Assembly (NCBI GenBank): GCA_024696615.1
Contig: JAILGS010000101.1
Coordinates: 1-52,122, forward strand
Direction: 5' to 3'
DNA: 52,122 bases
Source of the DNA: Lachnospiraceae bacterium
GTDB lineage: Bacteria; Bacillota; Clostridia; Lachnospirales; Lachnospiraceae
The notes beneath the pieces are model-generated. The model was given only the letters and a program-made list of their open reading frames with translations, ran no database searches and was not told the origin of the DNA. A program made the position numbers and the translations under genes. Positions 35,173 to 44,298 of this stretch are shown in pieces; position 1 is the first letter of the stretch; every line of letters starts with the position of its first letter.

Positions 35173-35946
35173 TTAATCAAACTTTAATTTGTTTTTTATC
35201 ACTTCTTTAGCAAGTAATTTATAACTTTCTGCACCTGCAGAATGTGAATCATAATAATTAATTGGTAATCCGTGGCTAGGGGCCTCCGCTAAACGAACGT
35301 TTCTTGGTATTAATGTATTATATACATTCTGATTTAAGTTCTCCTTTACCTCACTTACCACGTCCATGGATAATCTGGTTCTTGCATCGAACATAGTAAA
35401 TACCACACCCTCAATCATAAGGGATGGATTTAATTTCTTTCTTACCAGATTAATCGAATGAATCAGCTGTGTTAAACCTTCCAATGCATAATATTCACAC
35501 TGAATCGGAACAAGAATTGTATCCGCAGCAGTCATGGCATTGACCGTTAACATGGTTAAGGAAGGAGGGCAATCAATAATCACAAAATCATAGTTATCTT
35601 TTACTCGATCTAATTGATTTTTTAAAATGTACTCTCTTTTTGGAATTTCTACCAGATCAATCTCCGCACCTGCAAGATTCACATCGGATGGTACCAGATC
35701 CAATCGATCAAATACATCCTCAATAATCGCATCCTCAATTCCACATTCATTGATCACAACCTGATAAATCGTATTCTCGACTTCATTCTTATCAATACCA
35801 AGTCCACTGGTTGCATTTCCCTGAGGATCAATATCCACCGTTAATACTTTTTTTCCAAGTTCTGCAAGACATGCAGAAAGATTAATGGATGTAGTTGTTT
35901 TACCAACGCCACCTTTCTGGTTAGCAATTGCAATAATTCTTCCCAT
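35173..35946 (-). CDS. parA: chromosome partitioning ATPase ParA (Soj)
   Basis: Walker-type partition ATPase, 257 aa. The deviant Walker A is KGGVGKTT (11-18) with its signature lysine K11, A' is VDIDPQGNATSGLG near 37, and Walker B is FVIIDCPPSL near 121. As a short type Ib / chromosomal form it lacks an N-terminal helix-turn-helix. It binds DNA non-specifically as an ATP dimer and is stimulated by ParB. The start ATG 35946 has AGAGGAAAGG upstream. The parS array begins 95 bp upstream, so ParB spreading could control this promoter. Confidence 0.95.
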   Translation of the reverse strand: MGRIIAIANQKGGVGKTTTSINLSACLAELGKKVLTVDIDPQGNATSGLGIDKNEVENTIYQVVINECGIEDAIIEDVFDRLDLVPSDVNLAGAEIDLVEIPKREYILKNQLDRVKDNYDFVIIDCPPSLTMLTVNAMTAADTILVPIQCEYYALEGLTQLIHSINLVRKKLNPSLMIEGVVFTMFDARTRLSMDVVSEVKENLNQNVYNTLIPRNVRLAEAPSHGLPINYYDSHSAGAESYKLLAKEVIKNKLKFD

Positions 35947-35990
35947 GCCAACAATTCCTTTCCTCTGAATTCCTTCTTCAAGTAATTACT

Positions 35991-35999
35991 AGTATACCA
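35991..35999 (-). promoter_or_regulatory. candidate extended -10 of the parA promoter
   Basis: TGGTATACT on the minus strand is an extended -10 element (TGnTATACT) about 45 bp before the parA start. No good -35 is seen. It lies between parA and the first parS site. Confidence 0.45.
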
Positions 36000-36041
36000 T
36001 CTAACGAAAGCTTCTTCTACTATATTTCAATATTAATCCAA

Positions 36042-36403
36042 TGTTTCACGTGAAACATCCATAACATATATCGTATATTTTCTTTCATATCTCAATGTTT
36101 CACGTGAAACATCCAAAACTTATATTGGACATTATCTTTCATATCTCAATGTTTCACGTGAAACATCCATAACTTATATCGGATATTTTCATTTATATCT
36201 CAATGTTTCACGTGAAACATCCTCATCATATATCGGATATTTTCATTCATATTTCAATGTTTCACGTGAAACATTCAAAACTTATATTGGACATTACCAT
36301 TCATATTTCAACGTTTCACGTGAAACATTCAATAAGAATTTCATAACAGATTATATTCATACATTCCTGAACCAAAAATGAAAAAGATGTTTCACGTGAA
36401 ACA
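36042..36403. repeat. parS: parS array: seven sites, six of them with an exact 54-bp period
   Basis: TGTTTCACGTGAAACA, the canonical ParB site, starts at 36042, 36096, 36150, 36204 and 36258. A one-base variant (first base C) starts at 36312, and another perfect site at 36388. The first six are exactly 54 bp apart. The 38-bp spacers are also related: units 1, 3 and 4 share TATATCG.ATATTTTC, while 2 and 5 share AACTTATATTGGACATTA. The array fills the 472-bp gap between parA and the coiled-coil gene, 8 kb from the origin. It should act as the main ParB loading centre. Confidence 0.97.
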
Positions 36404-36410
36404 TCTTTTT
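36381..36410. terminator. 30-bp palindrome with parS at its centre, possible terminator
   Basis: The last parS (36388-36403) is extended to a perfect 30-bp palindrome by AAAAAGA / TCTTTTT flanks. It lies 8 bp past the stop of the minus-strand coiled-coil gene and ends in T-runs on each strand, so it can also work as an intrinsic terminator. Confidence 0.65.
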
Positions 36411-36418
36411 TCATCTAC

Positions 36419-37135
36419 TTATTTACGATTCTTAATAGCCTTATAGATTTCATCCAGTTCCATCTTCACACGCATTGGATCCGAGGAAATAATTTTAGAA
36501 TCTAAAGATAGGCGATCAGCAATCTCATCTAATAATTCATCAGTATTGGAATCCTCTGCCAATTCTGCTGCATCTCGGTGGGTGGAAGTAACAGAAGTAT
36601 TAGCAGAAGTAACATGGAATGGATCTGAAACATAGGAATCAGATTTTACCTTACTCTGACGTTTCGAAGTAATGGACATTCCAAATTCATTCTCCGCTTT
36701 GGAGGTACTCTTTGTAGTACGTGTTTTTTTACTTAAATTATTTTGTTCGCGTACTAAATTTGCATTTGCAGTGATCAGGTCCCCGGACAAATTCTTAATT
36801 TTTTCGTCAACATGATTTGCATGGCCAATAACAATGGCCAAATCCTGGATCTTCGAATTGAGGATTTTTATCTCTTCTTCCAAATTAGACGTTTCCACTC
36901 GAAGTTGTTCTTCTGAAGCTTTCAAATCTTCAATTTCTTTCTGCTTAAATCCAATCTGGGATCCACTCGCATTAAATACATTATATGTATCATTTTCGTG
37001 AAATACAAATTCCACAATGGTTTTATGAATTTCCTGAGATTCAATTAATTTACTGTTAAAGGAAATCTGTAACTCATCACGTTCGTTTTTTAGGTCATTC
37101 ATCAGACGATTAAGATATTCAAGAACAATTTTCAT
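36419..37135 (-). CDS. coiled-coil protein of unknown function
   Basis: A 238-aa protein that I do not recognise. Residues ~1-45 and ~62-140 are strongly predicted coiled coil by their heptad-like Leu/Ile and charged pattern (LNRLMNDLKNERDELQ, LEEEIKILNSKIQDL). Residues ~140-190 are a Ser/Thr/Lys-rich linker (TRTTKSTSKAEN). The tail is acidic then helical (DELLDEIADRLSLD, MELDEIYKAI). There is no signal peptide, membrane helix or DNA-binding motif. GAGGT precedes ATG 37135. It lies between rsmG (55 bp upstream) and the parS array. In Bacillus this slot holds noc, but this protein lacks the ParB-like Noc core. A segregation role is conceivable from position only. Confidence 0.8.
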   Translation of the reverse strand: MKIVLEYLNRLMNDLKNERDELQISFNSKLIESQEIHKTIVEFVFHENDTYNVFNASGSQIGFKQKEIEDLKASEEQLRVETSNLEEEIKILNSKIQDLAIVIGHANHVDEKIKNLSGDLITANANLVREQNNLSKKTRTTKSTSKAENEFGMSITSKRQSKVKSDSYVSDPFHVTSANTSVTSTHRDAAELAEDSNTDELLDEIADRLSLDSKIISSDPMRVKMELDEIYKAIKNRK

Positions 37136-37190
37136 CTTTACCTCGGTTTACATAAATAATTCATCCACATTGCAACATTTTTCCATCAAT

Positions 37191-37937
37191 TTAGTGAAGA
37201 GGTTCCTTGGAAGGAAGTCCTGACTTTCTAGGAAACTTTTTGGGAGTAGGCTTGATCTTTTGAATCACTACATAACTTCGAAAAATCTCCGAATCCGGTA
37301 AGGAAGATGTATCCACTCGTAGTATTTTTCCACCTAATAATTCCACTGCCTTTTTACCAGCTTCCAATTCCTCATCCACATGATCCCCCTTCATGGCAAT
37401 AAAATAACCGCCCACACGAATAAAAGGAAGACAATATTCCGATAAAGTGGAAAGATTGGCAACCGCTCGGGACACACAGCCATCGAACTGTTCACGGAAA
37501 TCTACTCGTTTAGCAAAATCCTCTGCTCTACCATGATGAAGAGAAATCTTCGAAAGACCAAGTTCCTGTACTACTTTTTCCAAAAATAGAATTCTCTTAT
37601 TTAACGAATCTAATAAAACAAATTCTTTCTCATCAAATGCAATCTTACAAGGAATGCCCGGAAAACCAGCACCCGTTCCCACATCGATGATTCGATTCAT
37701 CTTAGCAAATTCTGGAATCTGATTCACTGCACAGGAATCCACAAAATGTTTTAACAGCACTTCTTCAAAATCCGTAATTGCAGTTAAATTCATTACTTTA
37801 TTGGTTTCAACCAATTCTTCATAAAAGGAAAGAAATTGCTTTAATTGATCCTCGCTAAGAGAAATTCCTAAAGTTTCCATCCGATGAAGAAAGGATTGTA
37901 AAAGATCTTCTTGATATGATGTAAGACTAATATTCAT
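37191..37937 (-). CDS. rsmG: 16S rRNA (guanine527-N7)-methyltransferase
   Basis: SAM-dependent GidB family methyltransferase, 248 aa, that makes m7G527 in 16S rRNA; loss gives low-level streptomycin resistance in other bacteria. The N-terminal helix bundle has FYEELVETNKVMNLTAI near residue 48. The SAM loop IDVGTGAGFPGIP lies near 88, and the C-terminal conserved TPKKFPRKSGLPSKEPL near 230. It is 34 bp downstream of mnmE on the same strand, as in most bacteria where mnm genes and rsmG cluster. Confidence 0.95.
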   Translation of the reverse strand: MNISLTSYQEDLLQSFLHRMETLGISLSEDQLKQFLSFYEELVETNKVMNLTAITDFEEVLLKHFVDSCAVNQIPEFAKMNRIIDVGTGAGFPGIPCKIAFDEKEFVLLDSLNKRILFLEKVVQELGLSKISLHHGRAEDFAKRVDFREQFDGCVSRAVANLSTLSEYCLPFIRVGGYFIAMKGDHVDEELEAGKKAVELLGGKILRVDTSSLPDSEIFRSYVVIQKIKPTPKKFPRKSGLPSKEPLH

Positions 37938-37971
37938 AGGTATCCTTTTCTAAATTATGATTCATTTTACC

Positions 37972-39393
37972 TTATTTACCCATACAGAATTTTTCAAAAA
38001 TCTGATTGGCTAAATCATCTTCCACTTCATCCCCAGTAATTCGACCAAGGAAGGCATATGCATTCATAAGATCGATGGTATAAAAATCTTCACTAAGTCC
38101 CAGTTCAATACTCTGAAGAACCTGTTCAATACTATGAACACAGGACACCAAAGCATTCTTCTGGCGATCATTCACAAGAACCAAATCATCACTTACAACC
38201 AGACGTCCCTTCACATACAGATCATAAAGGGTTTCTTCTAATAATTCCAATCCCTCTTCCTTTACCATGGAAGTATGAATCATTCGTACCTGATTCGTTG
38301 GAGAAAGGCGGGAAAAAAGATCTTCTTCCGTAACCACTTCATCTAAATCGGACTTATTTAAAATGACAATCACATTCTTATCACGAATAAGATCCATAAT
38401 TTTCGAATCATTGGCATCTAATGGAGTGGAACAATCCACAACGTATAGAATTAAATCCGCATCTTCTGCACATTTTAAAGACTTATCCACACCGATGGAT
38501 TCCACCTGATCGGATGCATCACGAATACCTGCCGTATCCACAAGATTCAATAACATGTCCTTTAATCGGATCTGCTCTTCAATCGTATCACGGGTAGTTC
38601 CGGGAATATCCGTAACTATGGCTCGATCACAACGGGACAATGCATTAAGTAGGGAAGACTTACCTGCATTGGGCTTTCCAAGGATAACTGTTCGAATTCC
38701 CTCTCTAACGATTTTTCCGGAGGAAAAACTATCAATATACCGTTGTAAGTTCTCTAAAATCGCATACAGACGATTTTTTAAATCCGTAGAAAATCCCTCC
38801 AGATCAATATGCTCCGGATCATCCAAAGCAGCCTCAATATGGGCACAATCATTTAACAGGGATTCACGAATTGGCGCAATCTGAGAAGATAATTTACCTT
38901 CCAACTGATTTAAAGAGGCCTTCATAAAGATCTGATTTTTAGCTTCAATTAAATCAATCACCGCTTCTGCCTGGGATAAATCCATACGTCCATTTAAAAA
39001 TGCACGTTTCGTAAACTCACCAGCTTCTGCGGGACGAGCACCGTATTCATAACAGGTTTCTAAAATTGCTCTCGTTACTAACATACCACCATGGCAATTG
39101 ATTTCCACCACATCTTCCCTGGTATAAGTATTGGGAGCTTTCATTAACATTAATAATACCTCATCCACTAAGGTTCCATGGGAATAGATATGTCCATAGT
39201 GAATCGTATGACTATTGGCATTAGCAAGATACTCCCCACTAGGAGTTTTTTCATGAACACTGACAAAAATCCGGTCCGCAATGGCAATTGCTTCAGGACC
39301 ACTCATACGTACAATACTAATTCCTGCATTCGTTACATTTCCTGTAGAAATTGCTGCAATGGTACCTGCTTCTAATTCAGAATACTGAAGCAT
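37972..39393 (-). CDS. mnmE: tRNA modification GTPase MnmE
   Basis: A 473-aa GTPase that works with MnmG to make 5-carboxymethylaminomethyl uridine at tRNA wobble U34. The N-terminal folate-binding domain begins EAGTIAAISTGN. The central helical domain is split by the G domain, with G1 GKPNAGKSSLLNAL near residue 225, G3 DTAGIRD, and G4 NKSD. The C-terminus is FCMGK, matching the CxGK motif. ATG 39393 is chosen because AAAGGAGTG precedes it; an in-frame ATG at 39420 has none. It follows mnmG, whereas the common order is mnmE then mnmG. Confidence 0.95.
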   Translation of the reverse strand: MLQYSELEAGTIAAISTGNVTNAGISIVRMSGPEAIAIADRIFVSVHEKTPSGEYLANANSHTIHYGHIYSHGTLVDEVLLMLMKAPNTYTREDVVEINCHGGMLVTRAILETCYEYGARPAEAGEFTKRAFLNGRMDLSQAEAVIDLIEAKNQIFMKASLNQLEGKLSSQIAPIRESLLNDCAHIEAALDDPEHIDLEGFSTDLKNRLYAILENLQRYIDSFSSGKIVREGIRTVILGKPNAGKSSLLNALSRCDRAIVTDIPGTTRDTIEEQIRLKDMLLNLVDTAGIRDASDQVESIGVDKSLKCAEDADLILYVVDCSTPLDANDSKIMDLIRDKNVIVILNKSDLDEVVTEEDLFSRLSPTNQVRMIHTSMVKEEGLELLEETLYDLYVKGRLVVSDDLVLVNDRQKNALVSCVHSIEQVLQSIELGLSEDFYTIDLMNAYAFLGRITGDEVEDDLANQIFEKFCMGK

Positions 39394-39473
39394 ACTGTCA
39401 CTCCTTTCCCTCGAATACAAATGTTTTATGATCTAAAAGAAGAATCCATCTCATCTGAATTCTATATGTACGA

Positions 39474-41345
39474 TTACTTAGATTCTAAATATACTAATAA
39501 AACAGAGATATCAGCAGGACTCACTCCGGAAATACGACTGGCCTGACCAATGGAAGCGGGAGCAAATTTAATAAGCTTATCCCTCGCTTCTTTACGAAGT
39601 CCCTGAATCTCCTGATAATTAATATGATCTGGAATTCTACGATTCTCTAATTTCTTAAAATGTTCTACCTGTTTTAACTGACGATCAATATATCCTTCAT
39701 ATTTAATGAAAATATTTACCTGCTCTGCCACATCCATACGAAGATCCGGACGATGTGGATCAATTGGAGCAAGCATATCATAAGTAATTTCTGGACGACG
39801 GATTAATTCTGCAAGTGTTGCTCCGGAATTAAGAGGAGTCGTTCCAAGGGACTCCAGTAAATCATTCACTTTCTTGGAAGTTCCCACGGTTACAGTCTCT
39901 AGACGTTCCACTTCTTCCTTCACAAGACGTTCTTTTTCCACTACTCTGGCATATTGTTCGTCCGAAACTAAACCATAATGATGTCCATAATGGGATAAAC
40001 GAAGATCCGCATTATCCTGACGAAGTAAGAGACGATATTCCGCACGGGAAGTCATCATACGATATGGTTCCGTACTTTCCTTGGTGACAAGGTCATCAAT
40101 TAATACACCGATATAACTTTCAGAACGATCCATTACCAGTGGATCCATACCCTTACAATAACATGCTGCATTAATACCTGCAACAATTCCCTGTGCTGCA
40201 GCTTCTTCATATCCGGAAGAACCATTAAACTGTCCACCGGCAAAAAGTCCGGGAATCTTCTTAAATTCCAAAGAACTCTTTAACTGAATTGCACTAATAC
40301 AATCATATTCAATGGCATATGCATTACGAACAATCTTTACATGTTCCAATCCAGGAACGGTATGATACATGGCATACTGTACATCCTCTGGAAGAGAACT
40401 ACTCATACCACCAAGATACATTTCATTGGTATAAAGACCTTCCGGTTCCACAAAGACCTGATGTCTTTCTTTATCTGCAAAACGAACTACTTTATCCTCT
40501 ATGGATGGACAATATCTTGGTCCCACACCATGAATCTGTCCTGAAAATAAAGGAGAACGATCAATATTATCACGAATAATTTTATGGGTTTCCTCATTGG
40601 TATAGGTTAACCAACAAGAAACCTGTTCCTTCTGAATTGCGTCCGGATCTGTAGAAAAAGAGAATGGAACAATTCTTTCATCACCAAATTGTTCTTCCAT
40701 CTTACTAAAATCAATACTTCGCTTATCCACACGGGCTGGAGTACCGGTTTTAAATCTTCTTATCTCGATACCGTGATCAATTAAACTCTGTGTTAAATGA
40801 TTGGCTGCCATTAATCCATTAGGACCAGTATAATTACTAACTTCTCCATAGATACAACGAGCCTTTAAATAGGTACCAGTACAGATTACCACTGCCTTCG
40901 CATGATAGGTTGCTCCGGAAACCGTCTTCACACCTGCAATCTTTCCATCTTCCACAAGAAGATCTGAAACTTCCTGCTGACGAAGGGTAAGATGTTCTGT
41001 ATTTTCCAAAACCTGACGCATACTACGGGAATAATCCTGTTTATCTGCCTGGGCACGAAGGGAATGTACCGCAGGACCTTTGGAGGAATTTAACATCTTG
41101 GACTGAATAAATGTCTTATCAATATTTTTACCCATCTCTCCACCAAGTGCATCCACTTCACGTACTAAATGTCCCTTGGAAGATCCTCCAATATTAGGAT
41201 TACATGGCATCATTGCAATACTATCATTACTAATGGTAAATGCAATGGTGTCTAAGCCCATTCTCGCTGCAGCAAGTGCCGCTTCACAGCCAGCATGACC
41301 AAGACCAATAATCACAACATCATAATTTTCTTCTACATATGCCAT
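39474..41345 (-). CDS. mnmG: tRNA modification FAD enzyme MnmG (GidA)
   Basis: A 623-aa flavoprotein that forms the MnmEG complex for wobble uridine modification. The FAD-binding dinucleotide fold is [17 protein letters not shown] (residues 14-30). Family blocks [24 protein letters not shown], split across residues 46-70, and FAGQINGSSGY-like [19 protein letters not shown] near 368 are intact, as is the C-terminal helical domain that contacts MnmE. The start ATG 41345 has a weak GGGAG (CGGGAGTTTTAGAA) site. Upstream lie two strong inverted repeats that separate it from jag. Confidence 0.96.
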   Translation of the reverse strand: MAYVEENYDVVIIGLGHAGCEAALAAARMGLDTIAFTISNDSIAMMPCNPNIGGSSKGHLVREVDALGGEMGKNIDKTFIQSKMLNSSKGPAVHSLRAQADKQDYSRSMRQVLENTEHLTLRQQEVSDLLVEDGKIAGVKTVSGATYHAKAVVICTGTYLKARCIYGEVSNYTGPNGLMAANHLTQSLIDHGIEIRRFKTGTPARVDKRSIDFSKMEEQFGDERIVPFSFSTDPDAIQKEQVSCWLTYTNEETHKIIRDNIDRSPLFSGQIHGVGPRYCPSIEDKVVRFADKERHQVFVEPEGLYTNEMYLGGMSSSLPEDVQYAMYHTVPGLEHVKIVRNAYAIEYDCISAIQLKSSLEFKKIPGLFAGGQFNGSSGYEEAAAQGIVAGINAACYCKGMDPLVMDRSESYIGVLIDDLVTKESTEPYRMMTSRAEYRLLLRQDNADLRLSHYGHHYGLVSDEQYARVVEKERLVKEEVERLETVTVGTSKKVNDLLESLGTTPLNSGATLAELIRRPEITYDMLAPIDPHRPDLRMDVAEQVNIFIKYEGYIDRQLKQVEHFKKLENRRIPDHINYQEIQGLRKEARDKLIKFAPASIGQASRISGVSPADISVLLVYLESK

Positions 41346-41374
41346 TTTCTAAAACTCCCGAAATTTAAATGATA

Positions 41375-41432
41375 TTTTCCATATCTATATCGTGATATAA
41401 TTCATAAAATATCACGATATAGATATGGAAAA
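41375..41432. repeat. perfect 24-bp AT-rich inverted repeat between jag and mnmG
   Basis: Arms 41375-41398 and 41409-41432 are exact reverse complements with a 10-nt loop. The arms begin TTTTCCATATCTATATCG. It has no GC-rich core, so it is an odd terminator; it may be a protein-binding palindrome or a small hairpin element. Confidence 0.85.
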
Positions 41433-41468
41433 ACCAGTAGTTATAAGATATTTCTCACAACTACTGGT
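41433..41468 (-). terminator. terminator after jag
   Basis: On the minus strand, ACCAGTAGTT (complement of 41459-41468) pairs with AACTACTGGT (complement of 41433-41442), followed by TTTTTCC. It lies 15 bp past the jag stop. Confidence 0.75.
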
Positions 41469-41483
41469 CCATTCATTAAGAAC

Positions 41484-42347
41484 TTACTTATTATAAGAAG
41501 AATGATACTTCTTATTATAGCCACCCTTGTTGCCGTAAGTACCAGAGTTGCCGGTATTCTTCTTTAAATAAACAACAACATAACGGTTAGGATCCTTACC
41601 TTCACTTGTAGTAGCTACGAACTTATCATTCTGAAGAGCAGAATGAATAATTCTTCTCTCATATGGATTCATTGGCTCAAGTGAAACACTTCTTCTTGTT
41701 CTCTTAACCTTAAATGCAATATTCTTTGCTAAGCTTTCCAGTGTTTCTTTACGTCTTGCACGGTAATTTTCCGTATCAAGAGTAACCTTCATTGCTCCAT
41801 CATATTCCTTATTCACAACTAAACGAACCAGGTACTGAAGAGAATCTAAAGTCTGTCCTCTCTTACCAATTAAAAGTCCCATATCATCACCGATCATATT
41901 CACGGTTAATGCATTCTCTTCTTCATCCACGGAAATCTCTAATTCAACCTTCATATCCATGGTTGCGAAGATATCACCTAAGAACTTCTTTACAACTTCT
42001 TCCACATTGACATCTGGATTACGCTTGGTACGAGCAACAACCATAGTATCTTCATCATCCTGGGAAAAATCCGATACATTCTTTGCTTCTTCCTTGGAAG
42101 CTTCCTTCTTAGGAGCTTCACTTACCTTATCTTCATCCTTCTTTGCTGCTTCCATAGCTTCTAATTCTTCATCACTATACTTGGTAACAACAATCTTAGC
42201 TGGCTTAGAATTGAAAAGACCAAGGAAACCATTACTTCCTTCCTCAATCACTTCATACTTAAGCTGATCACTAGGAATAGAAAGTTCAACAGTAGCATTG
42301 GTAATTGCCTCATCCACTGTCTTACCAGTAAATTCAAACTTTTCCAT
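41484..42347 (-). CDS. jag: RNA-binding protein Jag / KhpB
   Basis: A 287-aa RNA-binding protein usually encoded after yidC. The Jag_N domain covers residues 1-50 (FTGKTVDEAI, GFLGLFNSKPAKI). An acidic/Lys-rich linker (58-105) follows. The KH domain has MGLLIGKRGQTLDSLQYLV (near 158-176), and the R3H domain has RARRKETLESLAKNIA and MNPYERRIIHSALQ. KhpB with KhpA binds many RNAs and affects cell elongation in other Firmicutes. The tail is Gly/Asn/Lys/Tyr-rich. It is 26 bp downstream of yidC with GGAGGAC before the ATG. Confidence 0.95.
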   Translation of the reverse strand: MEKFEFTGKTVDEAITNATVELSIPSDQLKYEVIEEGSNGFLGLFNSKPAKIVVTKYSDEELEAMEAAKKDEDKVSEAPKKEASKEEAKNVSDFSQDDEDTMVVARTKRNPDVNVEEVVKKFLGDIFATMDMKVELEISVDEEENALTVNMIGDDMGLLIGKRGQTLDSLQYLVRLVVNKEYDGAMKVTLDTENYRARRKETLESLAKNIAFKVKRTRRSVSLEPMNPYERRIIHSALQNDKFVATTSEGKDPNRYVVVYLKKNTGNSGTYGNKGGYNKKYHSSYNK

Positions 42348-42373
42348 CTTATATGTCCTCCGAATATATGAAA

Positions 42374-43624
42374 TTACTTCTTATTCTTCTCGTTAAATTC
42401 TGAAACCATATTAGCACGAGCTGCAAGACCCTTCTTTGGGTTGGATTTACTCTCCTGAGCTTCATAGGAAGCCTTACGGATTTCTTCTGCCTTCTTAAGA
42501 TTCTCATCTCGAACTGCTTCTAACTTTTCTGTAATCTGACGAGCCTTAGGATTATTCTTTTGCGCTTCTTTCACGTATTTCTGGAAGCTACTTTCCGGGC
42601 GATTCGCATTCTTTTCAGCTTCTCTCGCCTTCTTTTCTTCATAAATTGCTTTATTACGATTCTTTAAATCTTCAATATCAATCTTATCCAGATAACGATT
42701 AATTACTACCTGCTGAATGGTGGTAATAACCGCATTCACAATCCAGTAAAAACCAAGACCTGCTGGAACAGAAAAACCAATTGCTAAAATCATAATTGGC
42801 ATAATGGTGTTCATGGATTTCATGGACTGAGCCATTGGATTATCCGGATCCACATTAGTCTGCTTTGAATTCAATGTCTTCATACTTAACCACTGTGTAA
42901 AAGCAGTTAAAATTGGAATTAAAACAGAAATACTCTTTAATGTTGGAGTAACGGATAAATCAATGGTAAATAAATTATAGATTTCAACCAATGCTTCACG
43001 ATTGGTAGTAATTAACTCCGCACACTGTGGGAATAATTCTACTAATTTCTCCCAATTGGATGCGGAGAATGTATTCAATACATCAATAACACCATTAATA
43101 GAAGTATAATCCCCTTTTGGATTAAAATTTTCTGCCATAATGGTAGCAAAATTATTCTGGGCTAAAAGTCCATTGGCACCATCAATAAAATTAATAAATA
43201 AATTTTTTACTGGTGTTACATATGCCGGAATATTCTGAAGAACTCGATACAAAGCGAACAGAATTGGCATCTGAATAATCATCTGAACACATCCGCCAAC
43301 CTGGCTCGTTCCATATTTTGCATAGATTGCTCTCTGCTCTTCCTGCATCTTCATCATGGAAGCATTGTCCGTTTTTCCCTTATACTTAGCCTGAAGCGCC
43401 TGAAGTTCAGGATTCATAATATTACTGAACTTTGAAAAACGCTGCTGCTTAATGGTAAGAGGAAGCAGGAGGAGTTTTATCACAATGGTAAATAAAACAA
43501 TCGTAATACCAATATTGCTTAAACCGTAATTACTACAAAATTCAAATAACCAATTTAAAATAAAACCTAATACTTTAGCGATAGGTCCAAGGATAATTCC
43601 ACTATTTTGGGTTAATAAAACCAA
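42374..43624 (-). CDS. yidC: membrane protein insertase YidC/Oxa1
   Basis: A 416-aa YidC2-type insertase that inserts membrane proteins alone or with SecYEG. Helix 1 near residue 33 begins the GLSNIGITIVLFTIVIKLLL stretch, including the hydrophilic-groove region with an Arg/Lys nearby (IKQQRFSK). The substrate hairpin loop carries MQEEQRAIYAKYG. A membrane core and a long basic C-terminal tail (residues ~335-416) suited to ribosome binding follow. Initiation is at TTG 43624, preceded by ATAGGAGG at 7 nt; no ATG with a ribosome site lies nearby. Unlike SpoIIIJ, no lipobox signal is seen. Confidence 0.93.
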   Translation of the reverse strand: MVLLTQNSGIILGPIAKVLGFILNWLFEFCSNYGLSNIGITIVLFTIVIKLLLLPLTIKQQRFSKFSNIMNPELQALQAKYKGKTDNASMMKMQEEQRAIYAKYGTSQVGGCVQMIIQMPILFALYRVLQNIPAYVTPVKNLFINFIDGANGLLAQNNFATIMAENFNPKGDYTSINGVIDVLNTFSASNWEKLVELFPQCAELITTNREALVEIYNLFTIDLSVTPTLKSISVLIPILTAFTQWLSMKTLNSKQTNVDPDNPMAQSMKSMNTIMPIMILAIGFSVPAGLGFYWIVNAVITTIQQVVINRYLDKIDIEDLKNRNKAIYEEKKAREAEKNANRPESSFQKYVKEAQKNNPKARQITEKLEAVRDENLKKAEEIRKASYEAQESKSNPKKGLAARANMVSEFNEKNKK

Positions 43625-43685
43625 ATTAGTACCTCCTATAGATTAAAAACTAGTAACATACATTAGACACACTATCGAAAAACTT

Positions 43686-43901
43686 CTATGGTACAGGATC
43701 ATAGCCACCCTTAGAGAAAGGGTTACATCTTAAAATTCGCCATACACTGAGTGCAGTGCCCTTCACAGGACCATGCTTTTCAATTGCCTGGATTGCGTAA
43801 CATGAACAAGTAGGATAATAGATGCAGGTACTACGCCCCTTTAATGGTGAAAGATAACGCTGGTAAAAATGTATCATACCAATTAAAAACTTTTTAACCA
43901 T
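43686..43901 (-). CDS. yidD: membrane protein insertion efficiency factor YidD
   Basis: A 71-aa protein. The N-terminal amphipathic helix and the motifs [21 protein letters not shown] and [14 protein letters not shown] with conserved cysteines are the YidD signature. It aids YidC-dependent insertion in other bacteria. Its start overlaps the rnpA stop by 8 bp. Confidence 0.95.
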   Translation of the reverse strand: MVKKFLIGMIHFYQRYLSPLKGRSTCIYYPTCSCYAIQAIEKHGPVKGTALSVWRILRCNPFSKGGYDPVP

Positions 43902-44247
43902 TCACATCATCCTTTTTCAAAATACCATGAATCTTAGAAACGTGTAGTAGTGCGCTTAACGTTTCCACATAACCACATCCTTTTAAATCTGGACGTGCAA
44001 CAATAACAATATCATAACCGGATACAAAAGAATCCGTATTTCGTCTAATGCATTCTCTGATTACCCTTGTCAAACGATGTCTGACAATACTATTACCGAT
44101 TTTTTTACTAACAGAAATACCGAAACGATTTTCATTCGTACCATTCTTCTGTATGTACATGATTAATAACCGATTCGCTTTGGATGTTCTGGCACCATAG
44201 ACTTTTCGAAAATCTTCGTTTTTCTTTATAGTAATATAATTTCTCAT
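43894..44247 (-). CDS. rnpA: ribonuclease P protein component
   Basis: The 117-aa protein subunit of RNase P, which removes 5' leaders from pre-tRNA. The N-terminal [12 protein letters not shown] and [25 protein letters not shown] block are typical; the usual RNR motif reads RHR here. It is basic throughout. It overlaps yidD and follows rpmH by 110 bp that include a hairpin. The RNA component is not in this window. Confidence 0.95.
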   Translation of the reverse strand: MRNYITIKKNEDFRKVYGARTSKANRLLIMYIQKNGTNENRFGISVSKKIGNSIVRHRLTRVIRECIRRNTDSFVSGYDIVIVARPDLKGCGYVETLSALLHVSKIHGILKKDDVNG

Positions 44248-44298
44248 TCTGTACTCCCTCGAAACTTTCGCACGTAACCGTCATGTATATACAAAACA

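Noticed and set aside
36042-36403. Regular repeats with spacers, resembling a CRISPR array
   Set aside because: The repeat is the 16-bp palindromic parS, the spacers are related to each other, and no cas gene is present.
41375-41468. Insertion sequence remnant between jag and mnmG
   Set aside because: Only hairpin sequence is present; there is no transposase fragment and no target duplication that I could see, so I left it as an inverted repeat.
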